A program made the position numbers and the translations under genes. This document shows, one piece after another, positions 56,985 to 64,000 of a stretch of 64,000 nt of DNA. The stretch's first letter is position 1. Every line of letters starts with the position of its first letter. The stretch spans positions 124,001 to 188,000 of the forward strand of contig NZ_LOKZ01000039.1 in assembly GCF_002211365.1 (NCBI RefSeq), given 5' to 3'. Under the pieces are notes generated by a model, which saw only the letters and a list, made by a program, of their open reading frames with translations, did no database searches and was not told the DNA's origin. Source of the stretch: Rhizobium sp. R711. Its GTDB lineage: Bacteria; Pseudomonadota; Alphaproteobacteria; Rhizobiales; Rhizobiaceae.

Positions 56985-57602
56985 ATGCCCGATACGAAAA
57001 AAATGACGCGTGCGGAGCAGAAAGCCCGCCGCCCTGTTCAGATATTGGATGCGGCGTTTGAAGAGTTCGTTGAGCGCGGTTTTGTCGCGACGCGGGTAGA
57101 GGATATAGCCGCCAGAGTCGGCGTGACGAAAGGAACCATATATGTGTACTTCGAAACCAAGGAGCAGCTCTTCGAAGCAATGATCCGGCACATTTCTGTG
57201 CCCCTCGAAGATCTCTTAGCAAGCGCTATCAAGCTGCAAGGCAGTGCTACAGACCGGCTTCGGAAGCATATCGGGCTTATCTATGATCTCATGGTCAGGG
57301 ACCGCAAATTGCGCGAGCTGATCAGGTTCGTCATCGCCGAAGGCTCGCGCTTCCCGCAGATCGTCGATCGATATCACGATGAGGTTATTGATCCTCTCGA
57401 GCGACAGATGCAGTCCGTCATCGACGACGGTATAAAACTCGGCGAGTTTCGCGCAGCGCCGGCTGCGTTCTCCGATGCAGTCGTGGGGCCAGCCATCGCC
57501 TTCCTGTTCTTCAAGCTTGTGTTCGATGAGCGGCGAACTATGGACAAAACCAGCTATATGGAAGCACATGTTGATCTTGTCCTTAACGGACTGCTCGTAT
57601 GA
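56985..57602 (+). CDS. TetR-family repressor of the RND operon
   Basis: Regulator of 205 residues with N-terminal TetR helix-turn-helix (ILDAAFEEFVERGFVATRVE, then VGVTKGTIYVYFETKEQLFE) and a helical ligand-binding domain. Divergent from the efflux operon with a perfect palindrome in between, so it is very likely the local repressor. Ligand unknown. Confidence 0.9.
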   Translation: MPDTKKMTRAEQKARRPVQILDAAFEEFVERGFVATRVEDIAARVGVTKGTIYVYFETKEQLFEAMIRHISVPLEDLLASAIKLQGSATDRLRKHIGLIYDLMVRDRKLRELIRFVIAEGSRFPQIVDRYHDEVIDPLERQMQSVIDDGIKLGEFRAAPAAFSDAVVGPAIAFLFFKLVFDERRTMDKTSYMEAHVDLVLNGLLV

Positions 57603-57867
57603 GCCCGTGCGTTTGCGGCTCTTGATTTTCGCCGCCATGAAAAAGGCCTTGCCCGAGACCCGATTGCGTCAATGGCTCAGGCGGCCTTGCGGCATCTATG
57701 GGCTAGCCGCGAAAGCCGCTTTCTGAAAGGCGGTGAAGGTAAAACGGCAATGCGTCTTGCGAGGTGGCGCGGCACGGCCCTCATTCGCGCAGCCAAGGCG
57801 ACAGGCATTCCGGCAATTTCCATCGCGCATTGAGTGTGGAGGCACTACCAGGATCGATGAACGGCGT
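57603..57867. other. Gap between tetR and the transposase remnant
   Basis: No gene supported; likely decayed DNA next to the old transposon end. Confidence 0.5.
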
Positions 57868-58050
57868 GAGATCCTTGCGAGAGGCTCCGTGGGCATGACT
57901 GCACGAATACCCGCTAAGGGAAATTGCCTTGACTGGATTGAAGTGGTTAGCGCGGATTGGCCTGAATCGTTCGAGGGGCGGTCAATTTCGTTCCAGAGGT
58001 AGTCGCCGATGAGCTGGATATAAATCGATGGCAGCGGTGCGGCGTCGATC
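57868..58050 (-). pseudogene. Remnant of a Tn3-family transposase C-terminus (left copy)
   Basis: On the minus strand the translation reads APLPSIYIQLIGDYLWNEID, matching the Tn3 transposase ending of APLGWxHIxLTGDYLWxEIDRP type, then frame damage. The DNA aligns with the right-hand copy at 61222-61530: shared AACGAAATTGACC, TCGAACG, ATCCGCGC, TTCAATCCA and CCCACGGAGCC blocks in order. Homology stops at about 58050, just beyond the methyltransferase stop codon. It points away from the cassette to its right. Confidence 0.8.
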
Positions 58051-58105
58051 GCGTCACGGCCGACGCCGAGCCATCGAGACGGGGCGTCTGCCCCTGTTAA
58101 TCCTG

Positions 58106-58969
58106 TCAGCTTGCCGGATTGCGCGCCGTGACGATCCAAGCCGCGCCGTCGATCATCACCGACCGCTCGCCGGGGCGGTCAGCGTACGCGGCACGAACCG
58201 CGGCCGAGGCGCGGGCGCGGATGTCGTCAGGCTGATCAGCGAGAGCGCGCGACAGCGGGCCGACCTCAAGTGTCATCTCTACCGCGTCGTCGATCGCCGC
58301 GTCTCGCGTCCCGCCCTCGCCGAACGGGCTGGAGGCATCGAATGGCGCGATAGCGACATCGGTGAAGCCAGCAGCCGTTAAAATACGCGCCACCCGCCTC
58401 TGGTCGCCGAACGAGAATGGGCCGGGCGCTTCGGGATCGGGCGGTGCCGTTGGCGGGAGGATGCCCTTGATCGCGCCCATCGGCAAGCGCACCCAGTCGT
58501 TTTCCGCCATGCCGCGCCAGCAGACGAAAGCGACCCGCGCGCCCGGCTTGAGCGCACGGCGCATATGCGCGAACGCCCTCGTCGGATCGTCAAAGAACAT
58601 CACTCCGAAGCGCGAGAACAGGATGTCGAATGCGCCCTCCGGCAGCTCGGCGCTGCTGGCGTCGGCCACCTGGAAAAGGGCCGGCGTATCCTGCGGCGCT
58701 AGCGCGCGGGCTCTGCCGATCAGCGCTTCGGATATGTCCACGCCCAGCACATGGCCCCCCGCGCCGACGCGGGCGGCCAGATCCAGACTAGACGCCCCCG
58801 CGCCGCAGCCGACGTCCAGCACGCGCTCGCCCGTGGCGGGAGCGGCGGCTTCGATCGCAGCCTGGCCGAACACCGCCAGCATGGCGTCGAGCCGGGCCTG
58901 GTAAGCGACCCAGCGCTCCCCGCTTTGGCCATTCCAGTCGGCTACCTGATAAACATTTTTCTCTGCCAT
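58106..58969 (-). CDS. Class I SAM-dependent methyltransferase
   Basis: Methyltransferase of 287 residues with motif I VLDVGCGAGASSLDLA (about 50-65), motif II region GHVLGVDIS, and post-motif GAFDILFSRFGVMFF. Resembles small-molecule methyltransferases of the UbiE/Methyltransf_11 type. ATG 58969 has AAGGAT upstream; the frame opens to 59107 inside the neighbouring gene. It lies 34 bases downstream of the TetR gene on the same strand, so it is probably co-transcribed. GC-rich codon use is a little higher than in nearby genes. Confidence 0.87.
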   Translation of the reverse strand: MAEKNVYQVADWNGQSGERWVAYQARLDAMLAVFGQAAIEAAAPATGERVLDVGCGAGASSLDLAARVGAGGHVLGVDISEALIGRARALAPQDTPALFQVADASSAELPEGAFDILFSRFGVMFFDDPTRAFAHMRRALKPGARVAFVCWRGMAENDWVRLPMGAIKGILPPTAPPDPEAPGPFSFGDQRRVARILTAAGFTDVAIAPFDASSPFGEGGTRDAAIDDAVEMTLEVGPLSRALADQPDDIRARASAAVRAAYADRPGERSVMIDGAAWIVTARNPAS

Positions 58970-59003
58970 GCCATATCCTTGTTCTGATCCGTTCTTAACC
59001 AGG

Positions 59004-59654
59004 CTATCCGCCCGCGTGGTCGTTGCCACCATGCGCGGCGATGAACATGGCGACGGCCGCCCGGCAATAGGATTCGATTTCGTTGTCGTCCTCTGCTCTC
59101 GCCTCATCGAAGCGTGCGATCATCAGGAGATCGGATCCTTTGAAAAGGGCGGCGAACAAGCGGGCAGACTGGAGAGGATCAGGCACGTTTAGAAGCGCCT
59201 TGACGTGCAACTGCCGCAACAGGGCCTCGATTTGAGCGATGATATGGACGGGGCCGGCTTCGTAATGGAGCCTGCCCAACGACATTTGGCTCGTGACGTC
59301 GGCCGTCACCATGGCTTCGACACCGCGCACTTCCGGACGTAGCAGCGTGCGAAGCAGCGATGATCCCACTGCCATGAGCTGATCTTCCGCCGGACCGTCC
59401 ACAGCTTCGAAAAGGGCCTGCGGTATTAGCTGCTGGCAGCGGGCCGAAAACGCTGCGCCGAAGAGCGCTTCCTTGTTCTCGAAGTGTCGATAGATGCTGA
59501 GCTTGGATATCTTCGCTCGCTGGGCGACCTTCTCCAATGTCGTCGCTTGAAAACCTAACTCCGCAAAGAGTTCGCCGGCGGCGTCGACAATCGTTTGGCC
59601 TAGCGCCTCATTGGCGGGCCGGCCGCGCCGTGCGCGGGCGTTTTCTTCGGGCAC
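59004..59654 (-). CDS. TetR-family regulator of the Tn3-flanked cassette
   Basis: Regulator of 216 residues: N-terminal helix-turn-helix (ELFAELGFQATTLEKVAQRA, ISKLSIYRHFENKEALF) and C-terminal AefR-like domain. Divergent from the oxidoreductase gene; an operator-like palindrome sits in the shared promoter region, 20-47 bases upstream of its own start. Likely represses both directions. Confidence 0.88.
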   Translation of the reverse strand: MPEENARARRGRPANEALGQTIVDAAGELFAELGFQATTLEKVAQRAKISKLSIYRHFENKEALFGAAFSARCQQLIPQALFEAVDGPAEDQLMAVGSSLLRTLLRPEVRGVEAMVTADVTSQMSLGRLHYEAGPVHIIAQIEALLRQLHVKALLNVPDPLQSARLFAALFKGSDLLMIARFDEARAEDDNEIESYCRAAVAMFIAAHGGNDHAGG

Positions 59655-59668
59655 GATAATTAAGATCC

Positions 59669-59701
59669 TTGACAGTATCGTTATTGCCGAATTACGATAC
59701 T
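59669..59701 (+). promoter_or_regulatory. Promoter with embedded TetR-type operator
   Basis: TTGACA (59669-59674), 18 bases, TACGAT (59693-59698) form a good plus-strand promoter. AGTATCGT and ACGATACT (59674-59681 and 59694-59701) are perfect 8-bp inverted arms spanning it. Binding there would block RNA polymerase directly. Confidence 0.7.
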
Positions 59702-59854
59702 ACGGAGTTACATAAATTCCAAGCGTGGATTTCATCGTGTCCGCCATCTCAGGTTTTCATCGAATCTACAGCGATATCGAACGCGCGTCACTGGATGTCA
59801 TTTCGCGCCACACCCAACCCAACCAACTCCATCCACAATACGGAGCCAATCAAC

Positions 59855-60748
59855 ATGGATGACGTCATAATCATCGGCGGCAGCTTTGCTGGCCTAGCCG
59901 CCGCCCTCCAGCTCGGCCGTGCTCGTCGCAAGGTCACCGTTCTCGATACCGGCCTGCCGCGCAATCGCTTCGCCCACCATTCGCATGGTCTGCTCGGCCA
60001 CGATCACAAGCCACCGCTGGACATCCTGGCCGAGGCGCGGCAGCAACTGACGCGTTATCCCACGGTCAAGCTGGTCAATGCCCGGGCCGACAGCATCTCC
60101 GGCGCCATCGACAATTTCTCCGTCCTCACTGCCGATGGCGAAAGCCTTGGGGCGCGGCGCCTGATCCTGAGCTATGGCGTCGCCGACCAGATGCCTGCTG
60201 TCCCAGGCTTTGCTGAAAGCTGGGGCACGTCCATCGTGCCCTGCCCCTATTGTGATGGCTTTGAAGTCGCCGACCAGCATTGGGGCCTCGTCTGGTCCGG
60301 TCCGTTGTCGCACAATTATGTCAGGCTGTACCAGGATTGGACCGACACGTTGACGGTCTTTGCCGATGGTCACGACATTGCACCCGATATCCAGGCCGAT
60401 CTGGCGCGCCGCAATATACCTGTCGTTGATGGCCGGATCGCCGAAATCGCCCATCACCGGGGCCATATCACTACCGTCAATCTCGAGAGCGGCCGCAATG
60501 CCGGGGTAGATATCCTGTTCGCGCATCCACGCAACAAGCCGTCCGCAAGCCTGCATGAAGCACTGGGCCTCGCCATGGTCGATACGCCCTTCGGCATCGC
60601 CCTCAAGGTCGATGAGCGTCGCGAAACCAGCATACCCGGCATCTACGCCGCCGGCGATCTTGCAAACCCAGCCATGGCCTCGGTCACCACGGCAATATCG
60701 CAGGGCGCAACGGCGGGTATCTCCGCCCAGCAGTCGATGCTGGTTTGA
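59855..60748 (+). CDS. Thioredoxin-reductase-like FAD oxidoreductase with CPYC motif
   Basis: Protein of 297 residues. FAD-binding GxGxxG variant IIIGGSFAGLAAALQL at the N-terminus, redox motif PCPYCDG about residue 132, and C-terminal FAD motif IYAAGDLANPAMASV. The usual NAD(P)H-binding GxGxxA between them is not recognisable (here WGLVWSGPLSHNYVRL), so it may be an oxidase like the GliT/HlmI dithiol oxidases or use another donor. ATG 59855 has GGAG 10 bases upstream; an earlier in-frame start at 59669 lies in the promoter. Confidence 0.85.
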   Translation: MDDVIIIGGSFAGLAAALQLGRARRKVTVLDTGLPRNRFAHHSHGLLGHDHKPPLDILAEARQQLTRYPTVKLVNARADSISGAIDNFSVLTADGESLGARRLILSYGVADQMPAVPGFAESWGTSIVPCPYCDGFEVADQHWGLVWSGPLSHNYVRLYQDWTDTLTVFADGHDIAPDIQADLARRNIPVVDGRIAEIAHHRGHITTVNLESGRNAGVDILFAHPRNKPSASLHEALGLAMVDTPFGIALKVDERRETSIPGIYAAGDLANPAMASVTTAISQGATAGISAQQSMLV

Positions 60749-61221
60749 GAGCACAGATGCCCTTCTCCGGTTGCCGCGGGCTATCATATCCAGAAGGTTG
60801 CGCGCTACGGATGGACCGGGCGCTCTACCTCGCTATGACCTCCGGCCGCAATGTGGTGACGGAGGCACCTGCCGAGCGACGAAGCCAAGCCCCGCATCCT
60901 TCGTGCACTTAAGTCCCAGTCGGCGGGAATGATTTTGCTTCGAAGCAGCATCGATCACGCCAGTTTCAATGGGGCTCGCCAATCCTACAAACGGCAGTAA
61001 CTTGGCGACTCTATGAGCAACCTCACGGTTACTACGCAGCTCTTGCCGTATGTGGCAAGAGCTGGTTTCATATGGTGCTCTGTTCTCACGGGACCAGACG
61101 AAAAACCTAAAACGTGAACTCGGTTCCCTCAAAATCTCTGTAAGGTTGGCTGGCGTCGTTCGGCTCAATTCGCTGCTTCATGCGGCAATTCATCGAGCCG
61201 GGTCGTATATCGCGGTGAGCG
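60749..61221. other. Gap between the oxidoreductase and the transposase remnant
   Basis: No supported gene. May contain earlier, unrecognisable parts of the transposon. Confidence 0.5.
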
Positions 61222-61530
61222 CCGGTCGATTTTTGTCTGCTTGCGCAGCCGCATCGCCGAGACCATGGCCTATCGGGCTTCCGGTCTTAACCTCGTCATC
61301 AGCGCCATCATGCCATGGAACACCGTCTATCTCAGCCGCGCTGTCGATTACGTCCGAGGCTGGGGTATCGTTATTCCGGACGAGTTGCTTTCCCAGGTCG
61401 CACCGCTCCCATGGGCCCATATCGCGCTCTCTGCAACGAAATTGACCAACCCTTCGAACGTTTCAGTCCGATCCGCGCGAACCGGTTCAATCCAAACGAC
61501 ATCCCCACGGAGCCCCTTGCAGCCTGCAAC
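61222..61530 (+). pseudogene. Remnant of a Tn3-family transposase C-terminus (right copy)
   Basis: The translation shows AYRASGLNLVISAIMPWNTV, YLSRAVDYVRGWGIVIPDEL and LSQVAPLPWAHIALS, the end of a Tn3-type DDE transposase. A short deletion and frameshift follow, then EIDQPFERF and RFNPNDIP in another frame, which are the normal last residues. No full transposase precedes it. Its DNA aligns with the left copy; it faces the opposite way. Confidence 0.85.
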
Positions 61531-61624
61531 GGTTGACGGTGAACCGGCAAGATAAGCGGGCGCCTCGGCTTGCACGATGGATCGGCAATTTGACATCGAG
61601 GGATGGTTTGACCTGGCAATCCAC

Positions 61625-61936
61625 TCAGTATTTGCCTTCGTATTTGTCAGAAACTGCGCGAAGTTTCAGGTGGTCGGGGTCTGTCAGATCCATGTCGTGC
61701 CATGGAACAATCTTCATCTTGACTTCTCGTCTTAGGCCCAAGGGGCCCAACAGCGCGCGCACGATCACCGACGCCCCGAGCCGTTCGACCAAACCGAGCG
61801 ACCCGAGGTGATATTCCCTCACGACGACATCTGATCCCTGCACTTCCGCCTTGACGTCCTCAAGCCGGCCGATCGGTCGATCGTTTTGGTCATAGACCTG
61901 TTTTCCGAGAAGCAATTCGAGGTGGATTTCCGTCAT
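61625..61936 (-). CDS. PRC-barrel-like protein 2
   Basis: Protein of 103 residues with a PRC-barrel-like opening (LLGKQVYDQNDRPIGRLEDVKAE) and a hydrophobic region near VIVRALLGPLG. PRC barrels are small RNA- or protein-binding folds, often in transport and photosynthesis operons. Start overlaps the previous stop at ATGA; an upstream start at 61981 lies in that gene. Last gene of the Nramp operon. Confidence 0.7.
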   Translation of the reverse strand: MTEIHLELLLGKQVYDQNDRPIGRLEDVKAEVQGSDVVVREYHLGSLGLVERLGASVIVRALLGPLGLRREVKMKIVPWHDMDLTDPDHLKLRAVSDKYEGKY

Positions 61937-62280
61937 GATCGTCCCCCGGGCATAAAGTGCAGAACGTGCCGCCTCAGCCACTCCTGATATCCTTCCACCG
62001 GTGTAGCCTTGTCATCGACGTCGACCTCCACATCAACGCCGACGTCTTCGACCTTCGACCACGATATGCGGTATGGTGGCGACGGGCTCAATCTCGAAAC
62101 AAAAAAGCGGTACAGGCGTCGGCTCAAGCGGCGCAGGAGGGTTAGCGCTCCCATTTCGATAAAGGCGACCTTCGGAGGCCCTTCGCCGGCAATCGACAGG
62201 ATCAGTCCGTCGACCTTACCTATGCGTGATCCGTTTCGATCGATCACCTGCTTGTCGAGAACGTCGCGAATAAGGTTCAT
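61933..62280 (-). CDS. PRC-barrel-like protein 1
   Basis: Protein of 115 residues: DVLDKQVIDRNGSRIGKVDG is a PRC-barrel start, followed by IAGEGPPKVAFIEMGALTLL and an acidic C-terminal section. Starts one base after the Nramp gene and overlaps the next PRC gene by four bases. Confidence 0.72.
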   Translation of the reverse strand: MNLIRDVLDKQVIDRNGSRIGKVDGLILSIAGEGPPKVAFIEMGALTLLRRLSRRLYRFFVSRLSPSPPYRISWSKVEDVGVDVEVDVDDKATPVEGYQEWLRRHVLHFMPGGRS

Positions 62281-62281
62281 A

Positions 62282-63499
62282 TCACCCTCCGAAAATCTGC
62301 AAGGGTATGGTGACGATCGAAAGGATGAATGCCAGAGCGATAATGAGGACCACCGCCGTGTTTGCAATCCAGCCGTTGCCGTGTTTGCCCACGTAAATCG
62401 GATCGTTCATGAGAACGAGGAAGGGAACCGCGCCGAAGGGCAGGCTGAGCGCAGTGATTGCCATTGAAAATATCGTAATCGTTAGCGGATCTATCCCGGC
62501 AAGCATTGGTATTAGCGCAATGACAATCGAGGCGGTGTAAACAAGACTGAAGGCCGGATTGTCCTCAGGCTTTGCGTCCTCAGACCAGTTCCATCCGAAA
62601 CCCTGAGCGACGATGTAGGCTTGGGCGAGGCTCACCTCGAGCGCCGCTCCGAAGCACGTTATGGCGAGAGAGCCGGCAAATAGGTAAAAGCCCCATTTGC
62701 CGAATGCGGGTATAAGGATCATGGCTATCTGCTCATAGCCTTCCACGTCCTCGATGCCGCTTCGTGGATAGATCATCGCCGCCAGAATCAGGATCGCTGC
62801 CGAAATGATCGCGCCGAAGGTCATGCCGAGCGTGGCGATTGCGCGGTTGGGACCAAAATAGGTCTTGTCCCATTCCTCCTCGATCGCTCCTGAAGAATAG
62901 AAGTAAAACAAATATGGCGAAATAACCGCGCCTAGAATGCTCGTGGCGATGAAGCCGTAATGCAGCGGGTCGTTGATTGACGACGTTGGCACGAATTGTG
63001 TTGCCACGTCAGACCAGGGCGTATCCATGAAGAACAGCGCCACGACGAAACAGATCGCCAGGAGTCCGAGGAGCGAAACGCCATTCTCGATGAGGCCGAA
63101 CGTGCCCCGCCAGAGGAGAATCCAGACGCCAAAGGCAACCGGCAGCGCCCACCACTGAAAACTGATGCCGGTCACAAACTGTAGCGCCAGCGAAACCCCG
63201 CCGATTTCCGCGGTCAGAACCATCAGGTTGACCAGTGCGGCAATTGTAAGTGTCAGGAGAAAGACATTGGAGCCGAAGCGGTGACGGATGCCGTCCATGA
63301 TCGTGTAGTGACTGGCGATCGCAAAGCGGCCTGACATTTCGACGAGGAAAATCGTGCATGTCGTACCCACGATGAACACCCAAAGCAAACCAAAGCCGTA
63401 AGCAGCTCCCGCCTGGCTCGCAGTTGCGATGTTCCCCGTTTCAAGAAAGCCACCGACGCTCGTGACAACCCCAAGGGCAATCTGCAACATCCTCTTCAT
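62282..63499 (-). CDS. Nramp-family divalent metal transporter, atypical metal site
   Basis: Integral membrane protein of 405 residues with about 11 helices and Nramp-like order (GNIATASQAGAAYGFGLLWV in helix 1; GAVISPYLFYFYSSGAIEEE in helix 6). The canonical metal-binding motifs are altered: DPGN of helix 1 reads ETGN, and AxxMPH of helix 6 reads AVISPYL, so the metal-coordinating Met is missing. Such changes occur in Nramp-related magnesium transporters. Probably moves a divalent ion other than Mn2+/Fe2+. Second gene of an operon with a lipoprotein and two PRC proteins. Confidence 0.85.
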   Translation of the reverse strand: MKRMLQIALGVVTSVGGFLETGNIATASQAGAAYGFGLLWVFIVGTTCTIFLVEMSGRFAIASHYTIMDGIRHRFGSNVFLLTLTIAALVNLMVLTAEIGGVSLALQFVTGISFQWWALPVAFGVWILLWRGTFGLIENGVSLLGLLAICFVVALFFMDTPWSDVATQFVPTSSINDPLHYGFIATSILGAVISPYLFYFYSSGAIEEEWDKTYFGPNRAIATLGMTFGAIISAAILILAAMIYPRSGIEDVEGYEQIAMILIPAFGKWGFYLFAGSLAITCFGAALEVSLAQAYIVAQGFGWNWSEDAKPEDNPAFSLVYTASIVIALIPMLAGIDPLTITIFSMAITALSLPFGAVPFLVLMNDPIYVGKHGNGWIANTAVVLIIALAFILSIVTIPLQIFGG

Positions 63500-63882
63500 T
63501 TGGATGCTCCTGATTGCGCCTTGAGGCTATCCTGCATTCGCCGCAAGTTTTCCAACTGCCTTGCAGCATCTTCGTTGCGACCGCTTGCAACGTCTGCCGA
63601 CGCGGCGGCGATGGCCTTGTTCAGATCGTCGATTTCTACGCTCAAATCCCGCGGCGAGGTTTTCGTTAGCTGCCGTGCAAGACTGTCGATCTCTTTGCTG
63701 CATCGCTCGAGCGAAAGTCTGGCAAAGCCTTGCGGGACAAACAAAGTCTGCCTTGCCTCGAGGATCATCGCGGCCGTGGCGCTCCAGGATAGAATCGAGC
63801 GAAGCTTTCGATCGTTTTCTTGCCGTTCATCCGAACAGGACACCATGGCGACGAGCAACAACGCGAATACAACATGTTTCAT
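63496..63882 (-). CDS. Putative lipoprotein heading the Nramp operon
   Basis: Protein of 128 residues with a lipoprotein signal (FALLLVAMVSC, Cys 16) and a long helical, charged mature part (DLSVEIDDLNKAIAAASADV, RQLENLRRMQDSLKAQ), likely coiled coil. No family recognised. Overlaps the Nramp start at ATGA. Confidence 0.7.
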   Translation of the reverse strand: MKHVVFALLLVAMVSCSDERQENDRKLRSILSWSATAAMILEARQTLFVPQGFARLSLERCSKEIDSLARQLTKTSPRDLSVEIDDLNKAIAAASADVASGRNEDAARQLENLRRMQDSLKAQSGASK

Positions 63883-64000
63883 GATCGCATTCCTGACGAC
63901 AGCTGCATGTCTTTGGTTGACCAGGGTTTAGCTGGGATGGCGACACCGTCGTCCAAGTGGCCCTTGCGTTCGAGATCGCTTTCATAAAAGGGCGCTTGGC

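Overview
The window reads as an accessory part of a Rhizobiaceae (alphaproteobacterial, Rhizobium/Sinorhizobium/Agrobacterium-like) genome, on a plasmid, chromid or variable chromosomal region. The evidence is the alphaproteobacterial cellulose operon with BcsN, an MctSR/MctP-type monocarboxylate system, a ROSE RNA thermometer in front of a small heat-shock gene, a ugpBAEC transporter, DUF982, DUF3606 and CsbD small proteins, and GC-rich codon use. I saw no rRNA, tRNA, CRISPR array or replication genes. All functional calls come from reading translated sequence and motifs; no database search was run.

Layout. 1-3.5 kb: two-component system mctS-mctR, a DUF3311 protein and the mctP symporter. 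4.3-6.4 kb: a decayed peptide ABC transporter whose two ATPase genes have collapsed into one chimeric pseudogene. 6.5-7.8 kb: two Hsp20 genes with a ROSE-type leader and, further upstream, a perfect CIRCE operator. 8-11 kb: an exported epoxide hydrolase with a cupin protein, divergent from another alpha/beta hydrolase. 11.6-20.7 kb: cellulose operon bcsN-bcsA-bcsB-bcsZ-TPR gene, with a CtrA-like box in front. 20.8-22.3 kb: GntP permease. 22.5-29.5 kb: urease region, ureD-A-J-B-C, a urea transporter and ureF on the minus strand and ureG divergent, with no ureE. 29.8-31.8 kb: CBS protein and small genes. 32.1-36.4 kb: arginine deiminase with two ArcD-like antiporters. 36.9-39.2 kb: YqhA-like protein, three translationally coupled small ORFs and a candidate sRNA/terminator. 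39.4-41.7 kb: AraC regulator and MFS pump. 41.9-46.1 kb: ugpBAEC. 46.7-49.3 kb: GNAT, transaldolase-like and CsbD genes and a small lipoprotein. 49.6-50.5 kb: Xre-RES toxin-antitoxin pair. 51.6-57.6 kb: RND efflux operon with two adaptors and a divergent TetR gene. 57.9-61.5 kb: a TetR/methyltransferase/TrxR-like oxidoreductase cassette bracketed by inverted remnants of a Tn3-family transposase. 61.6-63.9 kb: operon of a lipoprotein, an atypical Nramp transporter and two PRC-barrel proteins.

Common themes are nutrient capture (monocarboxylates, urea, arginine, glycerol-3-phosphate), attachment (cellulose) and stress or toxicant handling (sHSPs, hydrolases, efflux, thiol chemistry). The most unusual items are the Tn3-remnant-bracketed cassette, the atypical Nramp operon, the CIRCE/ROSE pair, the urease cluster without ureE, and the coupled small-ORF cassette followed by a possible sRNA.
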